NCBI RefSeq assembly: GCF_025118155.1
Contig: NW_026251390.1
Coordinates: forward strand, 434,001 to 498,000
From: Cokeromyces recurvatus
Lineage: Eukaryota; Mucoromycota; Mucoromycetes; Mucorales; Mucoraceae
Length of the DNA: 64,000 nt
Reading direction: 5' to 3'
Positions 59,881-64,000 of the stretch are shown here, one piece after another. The notes under the pieces were generated by a model. That model was not told where the DNA came from, made no database searches, and saw only the letters and a list, made by a program, of their open reading frames with translations. Both the position numbers and the translations under genes were made by a program. Numbering within the stretch: position 1 is the first letter of the stretch; each line of letters begins with the position of its first letter.

Positions 59881-60738
59881 CTAACCTTTGATGTCAGCCA
59901 TACGTTTCCTACAATTTCTCTTGATATGACCCGTCTTCCCACAATAGTAGCAAGTAGTAGATCCATTAGTATTGTTGAACTTGGACGATTCACCTGGCCT
60001 TCTTGTAGAATAATTATTTCTTCTACGATCAATCATGGCATCCAGCTCCATAGGATCATTGTGAACCACATGTCTATTATGATTGTGATTATTAGATCTG
60101 GTTTCCCCAAGGAAATTGTTTGAGTAGTCATCTTCTTGTTGGGCACTTTCAAAAGATAAGGCCGATTGGATTGCATCCTTGAGTCTTTCAGCTTCATATT
60201 GACGGATGTGAGCTCTCATTTGTTTACTGCTCAAACCACGGATAAATTTATCACAAGCTTCCTCATCAGTCATTTTTGGAATAGCCAACTTAAGATCCAT
60301 AAATGTGTTGATGTAATCGACCAGATTGCCTGTTTGTCTTAAATTTGCCATCTTGTCACGAGCAATTCTTACCGAGTTATCAGGACGGAAGAATTCAATA
60401 AGTAGTCTTTTAAATTCTAACCAAGTTTCAGGTTCTTCTTCAGTATTCTCGATTGTTCTATACCAAGCGTCAGCTCTATCCCGAAGTAAAGTAGCAGCAA
60501 ATTGGCAAGTTCTTTCAGGAGTCCAGTTATAAAAGGTGCTATAACGTTCAATAGATCTAATCCAGCCATCAATAATTAAAGCATCACGAGTACCATTGTA
60601 AGTGTCAGGTTCCTTAACTTTAGCCTTGTTAGTGTCATTCTTGATTAAATTTGCAAAGTATGTCATAAAAGCAGTCATTTGTTCATTATTGTAATCCTTA
60701 GAAGTTCCTTCAGTTCCTTGTGTCTTGTATTCAGCCAT
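59881..60738 (-). CDS. gag: Retrotransposon Gag
   Basis: 285 aa structural protein that would form the virus-like particle. The Ty3/gypsy-type retrotrans_gag domain is at about 45-190 (IDGWIRSIERYSTFYNWTPE; ATLLRDRADAWYRTIE; FRPDNSVRIARDKMANLRQT). A CCHC zinc knuckle CYYCGKTGHIKRNC is at 263-276, followed by a basic tail. The ATG at 60738 is only 23 nt from the inner edge of the 5' LTR, a very short internal leader. The frame ends at TAG (59883-59881) immediately followed by ATG. Confidence 0.93.
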   Translation of the reverse strand: MAEYKTQGTEGTSKDYNNEQMTAFMTYFANLIKNDTNKAKVKEPDTYNGTRDALIIDGWIRSIERYSTFYNWTPERTCQFAATLLRDRADAWYRTIENTEEEPETWLEFKRLLIEFFRPDNSVRIARDKMANLRQTGNLVDYINTFMDLKLAIPKMTDEEACDKFIRGLSSKQMRAHIRQYEAERLKDAIQSALSFESAQQEDDYSNNFLGETRSNNHNHNRHVVHNDPMELDAMIDRRRNNYSTRRPGESSKFNNTNGSTTCYYCGKTGHIKRNCRKRMADIKG

Positions 60739-60744
60739 TATTTA

Positions 60745-60759
60745 GATCTGATGCTACCA
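60745..60759 (-). other. Primer-binding site
   Basis: TGGTAGCATCAGATC on the minus strand, 2 nt inside the 5' LTR. It would pair with a tRNA 3' end …TGATGCTACCA. Similar to PBSs that use initiator tRNA-Met, but the exact primer is not identified. Confidence 0.6.
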
Positions 60760-60761
60760 AA

Positions 60762-61146
60762 TGTCAATTTAAATAGTAAGTATAAACCCGATTCAACTCT
60801 CTGTGGTTAACCGGTAAGTCAAAATAAAATAAAATTTAAAGAAGATGTTTATTTAAAAGACAAGATCAAAGATAATGTTTATTTCATTCACATCAAAATC
60901 GTATTTATACTAAATAAAATATTGTAAAATATTATCTAAGTATGAACGTGTTCCAATAAGATTTGAACAAATATTAAAAGCCTTAAAGAAGTCTTTACGT
61001 GTTAACATGTTTCACTTTGGACCCTGTTTTTACGTAACCTTTTGTTATTGGTAATGGGCTTGAATTTCATTTTCCGCTTGGCTTCTTTCCTTAGACGAAC
61101 ATCTACTTCTAATGGTACATCTTCATAAGTATTATCAGACTCGACA
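60762..61146 (-). repeat. 5' LTR (right copy)
   Basis: 385 bp, same sequence as 55433-55817. It is followed by CCCG (61147-61150), the right target duplication. Confidence 0.95.
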
Positions 61147-63485
61147 CCCGCGGTGAGTAATGTCTATTATATTTGATCTGGGTCGGAAAAACAATTGAAC
61201 CGAACCAATCACAATAACTATATGCTCGGTTAATAAAATGCCGTTCTGCCGTGCCGTTGTTGTCGTCATCATTTTATTTTGAAGTTAAGGTGAATGTGTA
61301 TTTTTTTTTCTTGTTATAATTGTAGTTGTCTTTGTAACTGATTTAATTGAAATAAACTATTATTTATTACATAATAAAAAAAGTTATTTAAATAAAACTT
61401 GTCTATTGTACTTCACAGCATAATATTCATTCTGTATTTAGTTTTAATAATAGTATTCAAGTATTAGTAATAATAATTATAATATGCAACAATGATTCTG
61501 TAGATTTATAACTACTATATTCAATTATTTATGAACATGCATATTATATGTATATAATATGATCATCTTTATTTTCCAGACTTATCTTTTGTTTTCTATT
61601 TCTCTGTCTTTACATTTTTACCATCCAAAATAATCATTGATTATAGGTATAAGTTCTTTACAGGCTAAAATAACTATGCATTAAACTGCTTTCCTCACCT
61701 TTTTTTTTTTTAATATACTTCAGCCATTTTTTATCAAGCGAGTCAAGTGAATATATTTATACAGTTTCATCATTTTTTAAGTCTTTTAAAATATAATATA
61801 TATACACTTGAAGTCTTATATTTTACATATTTTTTATTCCAAGATTTAATTTTTAGTAGACATTTTTGTCGTAGAAACAAGCAGGTGAAGTCGTTTCGTT
61901 TTTAAAACAAATATGTTTATATAATCCAACCAAAAATGGAGGTAGCGTTTCTTGATTGTTTTCCCAGATATACAGGATAAACCTTTAATATCTATTTCAT
62001 TATTCCTTTTTGTTAGTTTAATATTTATTGTTTGACCTATTATTATATTAACTGTATAGAAAGCTGACCATGTTCCCTTTTTCGACTATATGCCTATTTT
62101 TGATCCAAAAGATATTTAAATATCACATATTTGCTATAATAATCATATTGATGACTATAATAATAACCTCTACCATTATCTATTGAAAACATGATAAACG
62201 TTTGTCACATTTAAAATAATTGGCTAACATATTATTTGTTTCATAGTTAAAGATACAACATAATAGTTTATGAAACTTTAAAACAAATAATGTTATCTTC
62301 TTTGTTAAAAAAAAATGCTTATATAATGATATTTGTTTTCATATAATGCTGCATTAAAGCGTTTATATTTGCGGCATCTAATCTTTATTTTATGAAACTA
62401 TTATCTTAAAAAAGTTACATGCTTTTTTTTTTTGATCTTATGAAATAAAATAAACAAAAAGCGAACTGTTATTAAGTAACTATTATGTATCTACGGTATA
62501 TAATATATTGTCAAATATTATTAATATGTACTTATAGTAACATAACCAAATTATATTAATGCATATACACGCTCATATATTATATATAAATATATATACA
62601 TATAAAGCTATCATATATAAAAGAGGCAATATATGCTTGTTTGTATTTTGTGTAGTAGCCGTGTCAACTCTTATATATTTGTGTAAAATCCAGTATTTGT
62701 ATTAAGATTACATCTAAAAAAAATTTCCTTAAAAGTGTATATTTATTTTATTTGCTTATTCCAGCCTATGAAAACAGTTCAATCAATGTCTAATATAATA
62801 TCTATTGTTCCACAAATTATACTTTAATTGTAATCAAAGTTAATTATCTAATCATCTTACTGAAAACCCTCTTTAGTTAGAAACCAGAATAGGTATATTT
62901 TATAGTTTTCGTTTCTTTAGGGTTCAAAAAGTTATTATAAATCTATTTATACCTTTTTTTTTTTTTTTTTTTTTTTGCATCATATAAACATAAAATGTGC
63001 AATTTTTTCTCATATCGTCATTAATAAATGCTTTTTAAATATCTATTAAATAAATATAATAGCTATTAATATAAAAGAAAATAGTTAGGTAATATTATAA
63101 ATATATATTACATACAAATATGAATACATTTATTTTATTTTTTTCAAACAGGGTCCAGAAAAGGGCCTATTTCTATGTTCAGCCGGATATTGAATTATTT
63201 GATATCGGAGATTACATAAACGAATCAAAATGATAAATAAAGAAACATGGACCCTTTTTTTTTTAAATAAGAAATAGAAGTTTCTTCTTTAAGAATATGA
63301 AAGGGTAAATATATATATTTATAAATATAGGTATTTTACATGTATTATTACCCGTTTTTTTTTTTAATATTTTATTTCTTTATTTTTTTTTATCTATGGC
63401 TCGATAATTTTTTTTCCTTATAGAGAAAAAATATTATAAAAAAAAAAATTAAAAGAAATTGGCATTTTAGATTCTCATTTATATA
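61147..63485. other. AT-rich spacer beyond the retrotransposon
   Basis: No gene recognised. The first bases continue the pre-insertion sequence. An imperfect palindrome with CCG/CGG ends is at 63183-63208, and T-runs lie at about 62953-62976. Confidence 0.45.
63183..63208. promoter_or_regulatory. Imperfect CCG…CGG inverted repeat upstream of the Zn2Cys6 gene
   Basis: CCGGATAT and ATATCGG arms are separated by about 11 nt, about 280 bp before the start at 63486. CCG/CGG triplets are the typical half-sites of Zn2Cys6 dimers. Autoregulation is only a guess. Confidence 0.2.
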
Positions 63486-64000
63486 ATGAGCACACTTCAT
63501 GATCACATAATGAATCAACCAAAAGAAAAACGTTTGAAAGTCTCAAAAGCTTGTTTTACTTGTAGAATAAAAAAAATTAAGGTACAATATATAAATGTTT
63601 ATGCTTTAATATATTTATATTTATAACTAAAAATATAAAACATAGTGTGATGGATTACAACCATGTATGCAGGTAATAACGTAAATAATAATAATAATAA
63701 TAAAGCATCTTTCTCCCCTTTTACTTTTACAAATACTGACTTTTCTATCTATTTGTTTTTTAATTAAATATCTTAGTGTAAAGGTAACTAATTTTTCCTA
63801 AAAACACACACATACACAGGATAATTAAATACCATTTACTTTTTAGCACGCAAACGACCTTGCTCTTTTTCCAAGAATGGATCCATAGATCAAACTCAAC
63901 GATCTCATGTCATTAGTTCTACTCATTCAGCCTCTTTACAAAGTAATGGACTTACTTCCCGTGATTCTTTATCCAATTCAGTAATTACGTCTACTCAGTC
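63486..64000 (+). CDS. Zn2Cys6 transcription factor, N-terminal part (runs off window)
   Basis: Fungal binuclear-cluster DNA-binding protein. Exons 63486-63581, 63646-63672 (27 nt), 63777-63783 (7 nt) and 63847 to beyond 64000. The joined N-terminus reads …KACFTCRIKKIK-CDGLQPCMQ-CK-ARKRPCSF, giving the exact spacing C-x2-C-x6-C-x5-C-x2-C-x6-C. The 7-nt exon TGTAAAG supplies one cysteine ligand and the Lys after it; without it the cluster is broken. Three introns thus interrupt a 30-residue domain. The rest seen is Ser/Thr/Gln-rich. No target or pathway can be inferred because the C-terminal regulatory region lies outside the window. Confidence 0.88.
63777..63783 (+). other. 7-nt micro-exon in the Zn2Cys6 cluster
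   Basis: TGTAAAG lies between acceptor TCTTAG and donor GTAACT. It encodes Cys-Lys and one base of Ala and completes the six-cysteine ligand set. Confidence 0.8.

Larger units (their letters stand above)
55433..61146 (-). mobile_element. Complete Ty3/gypsy-type LTR retrotransposon
   Basis: 5714 bp between CCCG target duplications, transcribed on the minus strand. Identical 385-bp LTRs (TGTC…GACA) flank gag, a short linker frame and pol. The pol order protease-RT-RNase H-integrase defines the Ty3/gypsy (Metaviridae) lineage. A primer-binding site follows the 5' LTR and a polypurine tract precedes the 3' LTR. LTR identity over the whole length implies a recent insertion. The element sits 12 bp from the 5' end of a tRNA gene. 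Confidence 0.95.

Noticed and set aside
1..64000. Functional gene cluster (secondary metabolism or defence)
   Set aside because: Genes encode unrelated housekeeping functions with mixed orientation and large spacers. The ABC transporter, PLP enzyme and Zn2Cys6 factor are too far apart, with TIM22, VPS28 and others between.

Overview
This is a eukaryotic nuclear window, most likely from an early-diverging filamentous fungus of the Mucoromycota (Mucorales-like). The reasons are: very AT-rich spacers full of A/T homopolymers; short GT-AG introns (about 40-130 nt) in most genes; and a fungal gene set (chitin deacetylase, Zn2Cys6 factor, Pin4-like and Ede1-like proteins, GRAM-TBC protein) together with a GH9 glucanase. 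The genus is inference. No operons, CRISPR arrays or prokaryotic elements were seen.

Layout. 1-17 kb: full-size ABCB transporter (1313-5563, +), GH9 glucanase-like protein (6060-8145, -), class V PLP enzyme (10333-11816, +), TIM22 (11958-12608, -), VPS28 (12783-13872, +), dynamin-related GTPase (14528-17238, +). 17-31 kb: single-pass membrane protein with a very long low-complexity tail (-), a basic small protein (-), mitochondrial ribosomal protein mL40 (+), a two-TM protein with PY motifs (-), and a Ran1/Sks1-type kinase (+), separated by long gene-free spacers. 34-43 kb: TPT/SLC35-type transporter (+), nucleoside diphosphate kinase (-), a broken relic that resembles the C-terminal half of a Fanzor/TnpB-like nuclease (about 36.98-37.76 kb), a small twin-CX9C protein (CMC family, -, 38919-39344), a GC-rich A-tailed interspersed element (40743-41220), and a chitin deacetylase (+). 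43-55 kb: a 14-exon GRAM-TBC Rab-GAP (-), an RRM-R3H protein (+), an EH-domain/UBA endocytic scaffold (+) and an Hsp31/DJ-1 protein (+). 55-61 kb: a tRNA-Arg(CCT) with a complete Ty3/gypsy-type LTR retrotransposon 12 bp upstream of it. The element has identical 385-bp LTRs, a CCCG target duplication, a PBS and a PPT. 63.5 kb to the end: the start of a Zn2Cys6 transcription factor that runs off the window.

The genes are mostly independent housekeeping functions. Membrane trafficking recurs (VPS28/ESCRT-I, dynamin, TBC Rab-GAP, EH scaffold, possible PY-motif ubiquitin-ligase adaptor), as does mitochondrial biogenesis (TIM22, mL40, CMC-type protein). This looks like chance rather than a functional cluster.

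The points most worth a second look are: (1) internal micro-exons of 5, 7, 10, 17 and 19 nt that are required to keep conserved domains in frame; (2) the GH9 protein, whose catalytic DAGD motif reads EAAN; (3) the Fanzor-like relic; (4) the retrotransposon, with tRNA-targeted insertion, a TAG plus -1 frame arrangement between gag and pol, and pol coding that runs through the PPT into the LTR; (5) the GC-rich, hairpin-rich A-tailed element. All exon joins were inferred by eye from splice signals, reading frame and family knowledge. No database search was run.
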